Assembly: GCA_028671895.1 (NCBI GenBank)
Contig: CM053804.1
Span: 1,927,001 to 1,991,000, forward strand
Origin: Oenanthe sinensis
Taxonomy: Eukaryota; Streptophyta; Magnoliopsida; Apiales; Apiaceae
DNA: 64,000 nucleotides
Direction of reading: 5' to 3'
How positions within the stretch are numbered: the first letter of the stretch is position 1; every line of letters begins with the position of its first letter. A model generated the notes under the pieces. That model was not told the origin of the DNA. It made no database searches and worked only from the letters and a program-made list of their open reading frames with translations. A program made the position numbers and the translations under genes. Shown here piece by piece: positions 11,582-23,888 of this stretch.

Positions 11582-12858
11582 TGTTGTCGAGTATTTTGGA
11601 GGGTTATCGTTCGCAGGGAAGGATTGTTATCAATATCAATTTCAAGTATATTATCTCTTATAATCTAGAAGTGAGAAGAATGATTTTTGGTTTTTGTTTA
11701 TAAACTAAATTAAACTAATAAACAAATAAAATTTATGTATTAACGATGATAAAAAGCAATCCAGGAAATAGGGTTCTTCATTGGCATTGATGAATGTCTA
11801 TCAATTACGACATACAAGTCTCTTACTCTGCTAAAAACAATCCTTCTAAAGTTTATAATATTCTCTCCCAAGATACAATATAATACTTACAATTATGCAT
11901 TAACCGTCACTCCCATGATCAATTGAGGTACAACTATAAGCTACCAAAACCCAAGGATTTTCAGTCTCATAAATCACATATTAATCTCCCAATTAAATAT
12001 TTGACTTATGTCTATCATATCATGTACTAGAATTACAACTCCTCTCCCGATTCGTTAATAACCCTTACAGATACAATTAAAGGTTAGCTACTCCCATAAT
12101 TGTGTTAAGCACAGTATGATAGATTAGCCAAGCAGAGAAATCACAATACAATGTTAAACAAACATCGCAAACCAATGAATACTACCTAATCCCCAGATTA
12201 GAGAATTAGTTACTCATAGCAAAGAAAGAAAACAAACATATATTAATAATGAAAACCATGGTTATAAGAGTATAGAGTTAAGAAGATACAACTTGACAAA
12301 ATCTCTTGAACTTGGAGTGAATCTCTTCAATCCTTGCTCAAGTTCTCTCTCCAAGTTTTCTCTCCGATTCTCACTCTAGGTAATGCACGGCCGCCACTAA
12401 TTATCTTACAAACCCTAATATAAAAGTGTTTTTTTATGGTTTCCAAGAAAACAAGACTCACTTTCCTAAACGAGATAGAATTATAATACAAAATTCATAG
12501 TCAGCTGTCCAGGCCTGTTTCTGGGCTGCTCCACTTGAAATATGTGTATTGGGCCACATCCGAATTATAGATTTTTCTATTATCTTCGCATGGGCTGTAA
12601 AATCACTCAATTCTGACTTCTATAACTCAAGTTATGGCCCAAATAGTGAACCGTGTGTGCGCAGCCCATCAATTCCGAATTTAATTCTAATTTAGTTCCA
12701 AATTGGACTCTTTAATCTCCAATTCTTCCAAGTTTAGGATTTCCTTGCTTCTTACAATAAAACATTAAAATCTAATTAATAAACATCCAATTAATGCAAA
12801 ATATAATAAATATGAAGAATATATTTATATAAAATCTATATAAATATATACTCTATCA
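11582..12858 (-). repeat. 5' LTR of the Athila-like element
   Basis: 1277 bp, co-linear with 3454-4731. In element orientation this is the upstream LTR and should hold the promoter. The differences from the other LTR are mostly C/T and G/A changes, plus one T in a homopolymer (near 12428 versus 4303). Confidence 0.93.
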
Positions 12859-12863
12859 CACCC
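12859..12863. repeat. Target-site duplication CACCC, right copy
   Basis: Partner of the copy at 3449-3453. It directly follows the LTR end CTCTATCA. Confidence 0.9.
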
Positions 12864-13016
12864 CCATTTTAACCATTGCAAAATTCGAGCAACTTCGAGC
12901 AACTATCACAAAATTTAATGGTTTCTTCGACGTCATTATACATTACAATGCCAACTCAAAAGATCCTTCCACTTGGAATCCTTCAATAGGGTAAGTACTT
13001 GATTTGGACCTCCATA

Positions 13017-13273
13017 CTCCCTCCATCTCACAATAAGTGTCTTCTTTGATTTTTGTGCGGTCAAATTAACCCAACTTCGACCATAAATTAAAAATTATTC
13101 TTTTACATTTTTCAAAAACTGAAAAATACATTTTAAAGTTTATTAGATATATTTTCTAATGATATAATTTTTATTTCTTTCTTAGTTATATATTATGTGT
13201 AACATTCGGTTAAAAATTAGTCAATTTGACTAATAAAAGTGAAAACAAGACAATTATTTTGAGATAGAGGGAG
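13017..13273. mobile_element. Stowaway-type MITE
   Basis: A 257-bp element starting CTCCCTCCATCTCA and ending TGAGATAGAGGGAG, flanked by TA on both sides (13015-13016 and 13274-13275). The CTCCCTC terminal inverted repeat and TA duplication are diagnostic of Tc1/mariner-related Stowaway MITEs. The inside is AT-rich and noncoding. Confidence 0.92.
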
Positions 13274-13363
13274 TAATTATTAAACAAATCCATCTATCCA
13301 CTACGTACAGAAGGTGTCATTTAGCAACAGATTCCGCAGATATAATGCATTCTGCTATCATAG

Positions 13364-14797
13364 TTACCAATAATCTCCACAAGAGCAAGAACCATCTTTG
13401 AAGTGGTGGAAGCGACTACGATCTCTAATCACTATTTCCCTCTCGTAAATTCTGGAGATCAGTTTTACAGCTGCATGACAATCAGAACATATTCACAAAT
13501 TTTTCACTACACGGATCAGACTGCCCTTTTTGGTGGCAACAAGTCCAAAGGCAACAGCCATCTTCTCACTGTGAAAGATTAGTGTTTTCTCTTTATCTTC
13601 TTCCTCCACGTCGAAAAGAACCTCATTTTTATTTGAGAAATGGCCTGCCCATTTTAAACGATGAGAGATTTCACCTAACATATCATTAATTTCATTGGCC
13701 CGAGGGTGAATCTTTTCTTCTACCCCAAATTCATGTATCTCGCCATTAACCTCAATGGAGCTACACCCACGGCTCTTACAAATCCCTTTCTTTTTCATTA
13801 GTTCTTGCACCTTGGAAACATCATCCCACCTTCCTGCATTAGCATATATATTGGACATAATTGCTAGGTAACCTCCATCTTCTTGGTCAAGTTGGATCAA
13901 CTGTTCAATTGCCAATTCCGCAAGTTCTACGTTTCCATGAATCTTACATGCACCAAGCAAAGCACCCCAGACCCCAGTATGTGGGTGCTACAGGCATGCA
14001 TTTGATTAATCTGTAAGCTTCGTCTAGCAAACCAGCTCGACCAAGGAGATCAACCATGCAACCATAATGTCCTAATTTAGGCGATAAACCAAGATCTTTA
14101 GACATACTAGCAAAGTACCTTCGTCCTTCATCCACCAGTCCTCCATGCACACAAGCACACAGATCCCCTAGAATAGTTGCATCATTAGGATGCACACCAT
14201 CATTTTTCATCCGGCTAAATAATTCTTAACCGTATCCTTAACCGGTGCTTGTTCAACATATCCTTAACCGGTGCTTGTTCAAATAACGTTCTCGCATCCT
14301 CCACAATACCCATCAATCGTTATATTCCAAAAAACCAAATCCCTATTCGGCATTCTATTAAACAACTCCCGCCCTCTCACCATATCCCCAAATTTACTCA
14401 CAAACCCATACAAAATCGCGGTCCACAACCATATCCTTCACAACCAACTCACCAAAAACTTTATACGCATATCTCATACTCTCGAACCCGCTATAAAACT
14501 CAATCAAACTAGTCCCTACAAAAACATCCAACTCAACCCAACTTTCAACACCTCCCCATGAACACATTTCCCTCTACATTGCTCCAACAAATCATTACAA
14601 GCCCGTAAAACAAACGGGTACGTAAACTTATCTCCATTTACACCCTTGATCTTCATTCGATCAAACAACACAAGAACATTTCTGGGTTCTTTATTCTGTT
14701 GAAACCCTCTTATCAGAGTGTTCCAAACAAAAGAATTTCGTTGAGACATTTCATCAAACACCTGGGCTCCTTTAAAATGCAAATAAATAAAAAATAT
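13364..14797 (-). pseudogene. Dead PPR-DYW protein gene (organelle RNA-editing type)
   Basis: The minus strand encodes PPR motifs (VFDEMSQRNSFVWNTLIRGF; YGCMVDLLGRAGLLDEAYRL), then E/E+ motifs and a DYW deaminase domain (HSEKMAVAFGL; CSDCHAAVKLISRIY; ending CGDYW with stop at 13364-13366). Lesions: an in-frame TGA at 13493-13495 inside the DYW domain (RVVKNL-stop-ICSDCH, where Arg CGA to TGA fits), a frameshift near 13978, stops and shifts between about 14215 and 14520, and a tandem duplication at 14229-14282. The 5' part is missing: similarity ends at about 14797, where the trnH fragment begins. Family members edit specific cytidines in chloroplast or mitochondrial RNA. Too damaged to be functional. 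Confidence 0.9.
14229..14282. repeat. Short tandem duplication inside the PPR pseudogene
   Basis: TATCCTTAACCGGTGCTTGT followed by TCAA occurs twice in direct succession, 27 bp apart. It coincides with a break in the PPR reading frame, so it is probably one of the disabling mutations. Confidence 0.7.
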
Positions 14798-14802
14798 TGA
14801 TG

Positions 14803-14831
14803 GGCGGATGTAGCCAAGTGGATCAAGGCAG
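14803..14831 (+). pseudogene. 5' fragment of plastid trnH-GUG
   Basis: GGCGGATGTAGCCAAGTGGA then TCAAGGCAG matches, from memory, the first 28-29 nt of chloroplast tRNA-His(GUG): acceptor 5' strand, D-arm and start of the anticodon stem. The match stops before the anticodon and continues as CCTTGGACACG. It cannot be a functional tRNA. It looks like a nuclear insertion of plastid DNA, directly abutting the truncated PPR pseudogene. Confidence 0.75.
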
Positions 14832-14840
14832 CCTTGGACA

Positions 14841-14880
14841 CGTAATAGGGATCTTGAAGACGTAATAGGGATCTTGAAGT
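14841..14880. repeat. 20-bp direct repeat, two copies
   Basis: CGTAATAGGGATCTTGAAGA is followed at once by the same 20-mer with one change in the last base. It lies 9 bp beyond the trnH fragment and may mark repair at that junction. Confidence 0.75.
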
Positions 14881-15827
14881 ACCCCCCAGCAAATTAGTTA
14901 CAAGCATTTTTAATATAAAAATTTAATGGCATTTTTATAATAATAGAATTTATCCTTATATATTTATAAAAATAGCTTTATAATGTGTTAATTTTAGATA
15001 ATTAATTAAAGGCAACTTTATGGTCATTAAACCCTTTAAAATTTGATCCACATTATATAATGAAAGACCTTAAAAATAATACATTGTTTATTAAATTGAA
15101 CATAAAAGAGTTTTTATTCAAGTAAAATGTTTCTAAAATCACTTTAATAATTTATCTAAATTCACTAGTATTTTGATTACAGAAAATAGATGACATTTTT
15201 ATAATAATAAAACATATCCTTATATTTCCAGAAATAATCTTAACATTATATTATAAAAAGTGTTAACTTTTTGTAGTCACCTAAACTTATCTTTAGGGCC
15301 ATTAAGCCTTTCCTATTTTAATTTTACTCTTTAAATGTATGAAACCTACCTTTATTAAATTATGATAAATTTCATAATAGCATAAATGAATTTTGTTGGT
15401 AGTCAAAATTTGACTTTGAAGGCCATAATTTCCCAAGATTTTGTGGCTGTTAATAAGTGATAGACAAACAATGTCTTGAGCAAGATTTGAAGAGGAAAAA
15501 CTCGAAGCAATTACCTCTAAACAACACATCATAACAAGATGTACAAGATACAGACTACGAGCATTAACACAGACAGTTCTTGCAGGCCCACAAGACATTG
15601 GAGATCTTCACTGGATCGTTACTTGACAGGTGCAGAGATGAAGATTTTCATCCATATTGAAAAATAGGGTTTCGGGGATTTGGAATGATCTAGGCCCTAT
15701 ATGCAAGCTCAGAACCCTTGAAAGTTCAGAGATTAAGACCAAGCTGTACAACATCTTTTTTCCTTGCTTCTACATTTGATACCAAATCAATGAAGCTTCA
15801 TGACTTGGTGCTATACAAATGCAACTA
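14881..15827. other. Intergenic DNA downstream of the FRIGIDA-like gene
   Basis: AT-rich to about 15300. The part at 15600-15827 probably holds the FRIGIDA-like 3' UTR. No other gene or terminal repeat is seen. Confidence 0.45.
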
Positions 15828-18800
15828 TCAGGATTGAAGTGCATTCTGTGGATTGAATACAAGTGGAGGATTAAGGAAGTTTGTCATTGAGTGAAAGGCA
15901 GAAGGTGGAGCATTCAAGGAAGTTCCTGGTGGTCCAGTCTGCGGATGTTGATTGATATGCCATTGCTTTTGAGCTTCAGGTCCATACTGCATATAAGCCC
16001 CCTCACAGCCGACAAAGTTTGCCATTGGGTTAAAGGCAGGAGACGGAACATTTGAGGAAGTTCCTACTGGTGGCTCGATCCGCGGAACATTTGAGGAAGT
16101 CCCTACTGATGGCTCGATCCGTGGATGTTTGTTGATATGCCATTGCATTTGAGCTTCAGGTCCAGGATATGGGCCTGCAGCTTGTTTTCTTTTGAACTTC
16201 ATATGCATTTGAGCTTCAGGACGAGGAAAAGGGCCTGAAACATGTTGTTTCTTCTTGAAATGCTTATACCATTGAGATCTTTGTGTGAACTCCTTGGTCT
16301 GCTCTTCTAGCTTCTGAACTTGAGCTAAAAGATTTTCAGGTGGATACTCAACCTCAAGCTGATGGTCTTTGATGCATTTTATCACTCCTCTAAGGACGGC
16401 AAGTTGTTTGCTTATTATAGAGATGTTACCCTGTTATAATATTTGAAACTATGAGATCAGCTTGGCAGTTTGATTGAAGACTAAAATGAATGAGATGAAT
16501 ATGAATCAAGGATTACATACATTTGGTACATGAGCTGTATCCATCAATTTCTTAGAGCTTAAGTGATCTTTTAGAATAGGCACCGGCGGAAACTTCCCAA
16601 CAAGCTCAAATTCATAAATGTATCTGATTGCCTGAAGCCTGTCTCCCTTTCGAATGAGACTTTCAATGAAATCTATTGGCACGAAAAAAGATTCATGGGT
16701 TTCAATTAAACTTTATAGAAGAGAGACTCATAAAGCTGTTATAAAATTCTCTTTTTCAAATTAGAAAATAAATAAAATTAACAGGGGCATCACTTAGTGC
16801 ACCTGCTAAATTCACAAGCCCAAAACACATTTTTTCTACATTTGCTAGTGGTGCGGCATCAAGAACGCTTTTTAGTGCTGCACTAATATATTTCAAAATT
16901 TCATTTTAGTATTTTACCCTTGATTTAATAATCTTATCGGGCATTAAATCATGGGCTGTGCCTACATATAGATGTTTGCAAAACTTTTCTCAAAATTTGG
17001 ATCCAAAATAAAATTATATCTGATAGAGAGAAAAAGCAGAACATACCCGGAATTTTATGTGCCAGCCCTAGGAGCCGAACTAATTGAGGCACTCTCCTTC
17101 TTATATAAATGCTGTCCAAGAGGTCAAGAAGCTCATTTGAATCAACTGAAGAAGCCACTTTATAGACTGCCAAAAGGTAAAAAAGCCCAAAAACCTCAAC
17201 CTGTTTCCTAGTACTAATATCTAAAAGCTGCATTTTCCAGTCAACTGCGAATTTGGCAGCTTTCTTTTTGACATGAGGTAAAATTTGTGGTGATATTTTC
17301 AATAGTTTCTCCATCAAAACTATAAATAACTTGACTACTATAGACTTTACACTCCTTTTACCATTAAGGTTCGAGTAATAACAGCTCTGAAATGCATCTA
17401 AAGCAAGTTTAGCTGAATTTTCAGAGTGAATAAAACTAGTTTTCTTATCTTCGCTTTTGCTCATCTCGAGGCCAGAAGAACCATTTTGATGCCAATGACA
17501 ATTACTTGAAGTTGTAGTCTGCTTAGGCCTTTTATCCGAGGATTGGATGACTTGGCATAACTGAGGAGAATGTTTAACATGTGAAACAGATTCAAAATGC
17601 CTCTCAAGCTCACTGGCCTCAAATCTTGAATTAATACCATAGGTATAAATAAGATGCAAGAAGCCCAAGACCTGAAGAGGAGTCCTCATTCTTTTTTTCC
17701 AATTAGATGCAAGTTCCATTGCGTCTTCTTTCACCCGTCGCTTTATCTTTGGTGCTAGTTTCATGAGTTGTTCAAACAAAAGAATGCCACTTCTCATGAT
17801 CACAGGGGATTCATAACTCTTATCTCCCATGTTCGAGTGGGGAGGTTGAATGGCATTCAGGACAAGCTTTGCAGGCTCCCTTGATATCGTCAGAACATTT
17901 AATATATCATGGCCTAGCAGTCCATGATCTTCTGGATTTTCACACAAGAAAAGAAGCAAACTTTTTCTATCCATGTCAGAAAGGATAGCAGCCAGCGCAT
18001 TACTACTGTCAAATATTTGGGAGTTTGCTTTAAGCTGAGTACTGCAGCCCTCAGTGGGGTCAGGTACAACTGTGGCTGATTTACAATTTTTCTCAGCCTC
18101 TTGTTTAACTAAATCATTGTTAGAGGCTGATAACCTAACTTTCTCCTCTTCCTTCTGTTGTATAAGCTGTTTAATAAATCTTCCAATGCATTCTGGAGAG
18201 TATTCTGATTCAAGTTTGTACTGAAAAAGGCACACAAGTGCCTCTGTCAATGATGCCAAAATCTTGTCTATGGCCTCATCCTGCACAAAATGTTTGTTTC
18301 AGATTTCAATTTTGTTGAGTTACCATGTTACTTGATAACCATGATTATGATTTACAATTTCCCGATCCGATCAATGACATACCCAAGAAACGGATGCAGA
18401 TAAATATAACATTGAGATGGATTAATTTGCTTGATTTTAGTCATTACTTGTGTTTTTTATATTTCTTGTACATGTTTGATATTTGGTATTTGAATGTTAT
18501 TATGTAGTAACAATGCTTAATTTGTACTTAGTATTCTATTACTTTTGACCTAAATTATTCTATATTACAGCTAAACATATATGTATATGAACTATTTTTG
18601 ACTTTTTACACTAGTCGGACAACTCCTCGACTAGTCTTCTCGAAGGTACTCGGGTGTCAAAACTCGACTTGGCGCCATAACCATTATCTATATTTAAGCA
18701 ACTGCATGCGTGGAGAGAGCATCAAGGTTACTGTGTCAACAAGTCAAGGAGAGTCGATAGGGTTCGACAGAGCAAGAAGTCAGCTACTGGTAGTCCACTA

Positions 18801-21800
18801 GTCAACAAGTCAAAAATAATATTTATATTTATAAGCTTGATGCCAAAAACTATAAAATTTCATTATATGCAATTTATATATGTAAGCAACTTGTTGTGCT
18901 GATATTTAATTTATTCATAGATTCAATTTGCAGAGTTTTCCAAAATTAATTTAATTAGTCATTTTTATTTTATTAACCCATTGTAACACTCATTATTTAT
19001 CATATATAGGAATATTTAACAAATCCGAAAAATTATGTCTCATGATTCTTCATATTTCCAACCTTTCCTTTACTTTATCCTGTATATTACTGTCGATACA
19101 AGCTCACAAAAATTGCCATAGAATTTAATATAAGATAACAAAAGAAAGAGTATTTACTTTTTCGTCAACCGGGCAATTTATACTCTCGCGCAAAGTCTTT
19201 GACGCTTCTTCAGCATTCTTCACTAAGTCTTTCAAAAGTGATGCGGGTTGAAACTTGTCACGAAGACCAAAAGCACAAACATATCTAACAGCTTTAACAT
19301 GCTGCTGCTTTTTTAACATTACTTGAATAAGATCTGTCAAATATAAGAATAAAGAATATTAATTACAGTAGATCATATATGTGCAAGGTAAGAGATAATA
19401 ATTTTCTGAAGGTCCTGATTCCCACCTTAATATAGTCTTATATTCAAATACATCAATTAAAGGAGAGAGACAAAAATATGCTCGCTAGTTAGATATATTC
19501 TACTAGCTGTGTGTGGAAAAAGCAAAAAACATATGATCAGATTGGATAACATATTACAGCATTGAAAATTACTTCAGTAGTATGGCATGAATTTTTTTTA
19601 TTAAATTGATTTCTAAGAATGATCTTTGTTCCACGTTTATCACATAGACATTGAATTATGTGCATAAACTTGAAAGCAATAATAAAAAATTTACCACTGA
19701 TTTTTTCGGTGTAACCAAGGAGCTGGCATAATTCTGAAATTTGTATATGTTGGCCGATAACTTCAAAATGGCTTAAGAACTCTTCTGGGTTAAAAGCAGT
19801 CCCCAACCCATAGGAAGCTAAAAGGTTCAGGAAAACAATAACCTCCCCTGAGCTCTTCATTTTGTTCTCCCATTCGTGTGCGAGTTCCATTGCTGCTTTT
19901 TTAAGACGTGGTGGAATCTGAGGAGAAATTCTCCTCAACTGCTCCAACAACAGAACGCTACTTTTACAAACTACATCCCCTTCAAACTCCTTATCCTCTA
20001 TTATTAGGTAAAAGTCTTGCATTGCATCTAAAACTAATTTTCCAGGATTCATTGACATCTTAAGAGCCCTAAAAACTTCGCCAGTCATGGAATGAAGATC
20101 CCTTTTTTGATTAATTAAATACAAGAGCAAATTCTTTCCACCCATAGTAATAGAAAATCTTATATCTGCATATGAACCATCAACACTGCATGGTTCAGGT
20201 TTTACTATTGAGTGATCGACATTGCTGAATTGCTTCTTTTTCACTTCCAATTCTTTCATTTGGTCATCTAATCTTTTCTTCTCCAACTCAAATTTCCTAC
20301 ATCTTTCTTCACATGAAATTCTAATTGAATTGACTTCTTTCTCCTTTGCCTCAATACTCTTGACTCGATTTTCATGCTGTTCTTTCAGTTTTAATCCAGT
20401 CAACAATTCCTGAAGATTTTTCTCCATCGAATCTAGTTTCTTACATCTTTCTTCGTTCAAAATCCACACCGAATCAATTTCCTTCTCCTTCAAATCAACT
20501 GTCTTAACCCATTCTTTGAAGTGCTTCTCTTTCAATTCAAATTCTTTATTCTTCTCCAACTCAAATTGCCTGCATCTTTCTTCACATGACATTCGGATTG
20601 AACTGACTTCTTTCTCTTTGTCCTCAAAGCTTTTGAGGCGATCTTCAAATTGCTGCTCTTTTAATTTTAACTCATTCAACGACTTTTGAAGGTTTTTCTC
20701 CATTAAATCGAGTCTCTTGCATCTTTCTTCATTCAGAATCTTCCCCGACTCGGCCTCCTTTATCTTCTTTTCAATAGATTTAACCCGTTCTCTGAAATGC
20801 TTCTCTTTCAATTCAAATTCTTTCATCTGATCATCAATTTTCTTCTCCCTAACTTGAACTAACCTGCATCTTTCTTCACTCGAGGCATTCTTCAAATCAA
20901 TTTCTTTTTCCTTCACATCCATGCTTCCCACCCACTCCTTAAAGTGCTTCTCTTTCAATTCGAATTCTTTCAGCTGATCTTCAAGTTTTTTCTCCCTAAT
21001 TTCAACTTCCCTACATCTTTCTTCACTTACATTCTTCAGCTCAATTTCTTTCTTCTTCAAATTCACAGCTTCCACAGACTCTTTTAACCGCTTCTCTTTC
21101 AATTTAAATTCTTTCAACCGATCTTCAAGTTTTTTCTCCCTAATTTCAACTCCCTTGCATCTTTCTTCACTCAATACATTCCTTGCATCTATTTCTTTCT
21201 CCCTCTTATCAATCATTTCAACCCGCTCCTTAATGTACTTCTCTTTCACATCAAGCTCCTTAACCCTCTCATCGACCTCTTTCTTTTCCAAATCCAACTT
21301 CTCCTTTTGCAAATTAAACTCCCTACACAAATCATGCGTAATTTTCTTAACCATCTCAAATTCCTTCTCCTTCGAAACAAAACTCTCCTCCATACTCTCA
21401 ACTTCCTTACTCCTCTTCTCATTCAACTCACGCATCATGGCCACTTCCTTCTCCCTCACCATAAGTCCCTTCTCCTTCTCCACCAAATTCTTCCGTATCA
21501 CTTCTAACTTAACTTCTCGATTCTCGATACTCTTCTCCTTCAACTTGATCACCTCAAACCTCTCCTCAATCAAACCATTAATCCCCTCCAACTCCCTCTT
21601 CTCCACACTAAACTTCTCGAAAACACATTCAACCTCTCTCCTCTTCTCATCAACTCTCTTCTCCTCAAACCCTAACTCCTCACATTTTTCCTCATAAAAC
21701 ACCAAGAACTCCTTCTCTTTCCTCTCAACCTCTTCCATCCTATTCTCCACACTATTCCGAATCTCCTTAAGTGCCTGATTACTAGTTGTTACAGATTGCT

Positions 21801-21999
21801 CCAGTTCATTCAACCGAGTCTCTCTCGATTGAATATCAGTGAAGCAATCTCGTAACAATCGTTGAGTGGAAGAATCTAGATGGCTCTCTAGATTCTTCCA
21901 CTCAACTAACAGAGAAAGCATTGCTTTCTCTACATGTGCTTTTCTAGTTTCTGTTAATTGCAAAGCACAATTCAACTTCTCTAATGAATCCATATACAT
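15828..21999 (-). CDS. FRL: FRIGIDA-like protein with long coiled coil and multiple FRIGIDA domains
   Basis: Five exons: 19695-21999, 19158-19333, 17047-18280, 16521-16672, 15828-16430. All introns are GT-AG and phases agree, giving 1489 residues. Residues 1 to about 600 are a long coiled coil built of repeats such as EERCREVEIREKKLEDQLKE. A FRIGIDA domain follows at about 611-870 (GKNLLLYLINQKRDLHSMTG; PGKLVLDAMQDFY; VRYVCAFGLRDKFQPASLLK). A second, C-terminally truncated copy lies in exon 3 (RKSLLLFLCENPEDHGLLGH; EPAKLVLNAIQPPH). A third, N-terminally truncated copy is completed by exons 4-5 (IRYIYEFELVGKFPPVPILK; VIKCIKDHQLEVEYPPENL). The Pro-rich tail repeats PEAQ-QWHIN. Family members are nuclear, and FRIGIDA itself promotes FLC transcription. 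It resembles Arabidopsis FRL5-type proteins. The second ATG (21993) is an equally good start. Confidence 0.88.
18593..18818. mobile_element. Candidate MITE in FRIGIDA-like intron 2
   Basis: The left end TATTTTTGACTT..ACTAGTCGGAC and the inverse of the right end TATTTTTGACTT..ACTAGTGGAC form imperfect terminal inverted repeats of about 27 bp. The 226-bp inside contains further ACTAGTC motifs. No clear target duplication is seen, so the superfamily is open. Confidence 0.5.
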
Positions 22000-23888
22000 A
22001 CATATACATAAATAGATAGATAGAATATTTGTATGTATATATAGACAGATAGAGAGTTTAAAGAGTTTAGATATGACGAAGGATACCTAAAGTGGCCGTC
22101 AATGATACCGATGCTGAAAGGTGATGTATCTGAATGGGTGTATATATATACATGTATGAACGAGAAATATATTTGTAGATTTAATTATTTATTTAATTTT
22201 ATTTTATTTTAGGGAGGTGGGGTGCTGAAATAACGTTGCCTTTTGAAATTTTGATAACCCTGTCCACAAAAGTGGATCTATAGTGATAATTGTCTGTCAA
22301 TTATTTTTGGCACTATCTTTTAGCTTCTTGAGTAATTTTTTATTTTTCTTATTTTTTATTTTTTTATAAGAGCTTCTTGAGCAAGTTATCAAAATATTTT
22401 TTGTTAAAGAGAATAAATAAATAAATATATATATATATATATTAGTGTTTTAAAAATAAGAAAATTTAATTTAATGAATATATCTAAATCAAATCAAGAT
22501 TGAAAATGAATTCGGGTATTTTGAATTCGAATTCAGATTTGATTCATTAAAAATAAATATAATTCGGATTCATATAAAAATGAATAAATTTCAATCTTAT
22601 TTTATAATTCAAACGAGTCGAATTTTACCACTTTGATATCCGATCATACTTATTTTGAATAGTTTGAATAATTTTACATTATTCGAATACATATTTATTA
22701 TATATAACTAACTTAAGTTCGAAGTTAATAACATATATTATTGTATAATATTTATATTAAAATAAAGCTCTACAAAATGATTGCTTTTTAATTTTTAATA
22801 AATAATTATTCGAGTAGTCTTAATTTTATAAAATTATTACATATGAATTAGAATTAGAATATAATAAAATGAGTAGTTCAGTATTCATTCGAATGAGTCC
22901 AATCAAATATGGAATTTGAGCAAAATGTTAAAATTTTAATTTGAATTCAGACCGAATTTAAATGAATAATTATAAATTCGAACCAATATAATCATAATTA
23001 CCTATGTGACTCAATTTCACCCTTAGATCAAATCAATATTTTCTTTAGTAAAAACTACCATCATCAAGTAAATCTTATATTGTGAAATACTATTTACTTG
23101 TGTTACTTAAACATGCAGCTTTTTTGAAGAAATATATTTAATAATATATTATAATCAAACATGCAGCTTTTTTGAAGAAATAATTTATTATAATCAAAAT
23201 ATGTATACATGATCTGTTTAAACATATTTTAATTATAAATTACTTATGAGATCATACCGCATATTTTTAGAGTTTACTTGTATTTCATTTGTTTCACTTT
23301 TGCTTTAAAACATATCATATGAATTTGTTTACATATAGCAAAGTACATTTTCCTATTTAAACAACTGACTTGACAGTGGAATTTAGAAGTTTCAGTTTCA
23401 ATTTCCAGTTCATGGAGTTTAGTTTCCAAACACACATGTAAATAACAAAGAGAAGGCCTGTGCTTTATGCAAAAATCAGAGTGTTTAGTCCCCTAATATC
23501 TAACAAACATGCTCTATGCATGTGAACAACAAACATTGAGGATGTGAAGCTTTGAAACACACCGCCATTAGATTCTACTGTTTTGACATGAGAAATGAGT
23601 TTCTAAGGTAAAGAAGTGAAACAATGCAGATCTTCCTTGGCTGTTAAAAGATGCTCATATCCACATGTCATAAACCATCTCTTCTATTCGATAGCTCATC
23701 ACGCCTTATTTGGATTGTAAATATACCTGTTCATCAATATACAAAGCCGTCACGTGAGAATGCATCAAAAAAATCTAAGATACCTATACAAGGAGCTTCT
23801 TAACCATAAATTTGAGACATGTTATCCTGCACTTGTATACTATTCACTGGATGTTAAGCCTAACTATATTTTCTACTCACTCACTATG
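22000..23888. other. Intergenic DNA between FRIGIDA-like gene and TRAPPC6
   Basis: Upstream region of the FRIGIDA-like gene. It contains TA-repeat microsatellites (about 22138-22150 and 22424-22441) and very AT-rich DNA at 22300-23300. A phrase (ACATGCAGCTTTTTTGAAGA) occurs twice, near 23112 and 23159. I could not place the last exon of TRAPPC6 here with confidence. Confidence 0.4.

Larger units (their letters stand above)
3454..12858 (-). mobile_element. Complete Athila-like Ty3/gypsy LTR retrotransposon (9.4 kb)
   Basis: Two nearly identical 1.28-kb LTRs flank the element, which lies on the minus strand with its 5' LTR on the right. Both LTRs start TG and end CA. The element is bounded by a perfect 5-bp target duplication, CACCC, at 3449-3453 and 12859-12863. 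A tRNA-Asp-type primer-binding site lies 3 nt inside the 5' LTR, and a polypurine tract touches the 3' LTR. The inside encodes gag, reverse transcriptase, RNase H and integrase of the Athila lineage, in that order, followed by a 2.3-kb noncoding 3' spacer. By eye the LTRs differ at about 15 substitutions and one 1-bp indel (about 1.2%), so insertion is recent. Gag-pol carries two stops and a frameshift and lacks a visible protease, so the copy is not autonomous. Confidence 0.95.

Noticed and set aside
14803..14831. A functional tRNA gene
   Set aside because: Only the first 28-29 nt of plastid trnH are present; the anticodon arm, T arm and 3' acceptor strand are missing.
20222..21697. Long Ser/Leu-rich open frames on the plus strand
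   Set aside because: Antisense shadows of the FRIGIDA-like coiled coil, which is free of stops on the opposite strand because of biased codon use.
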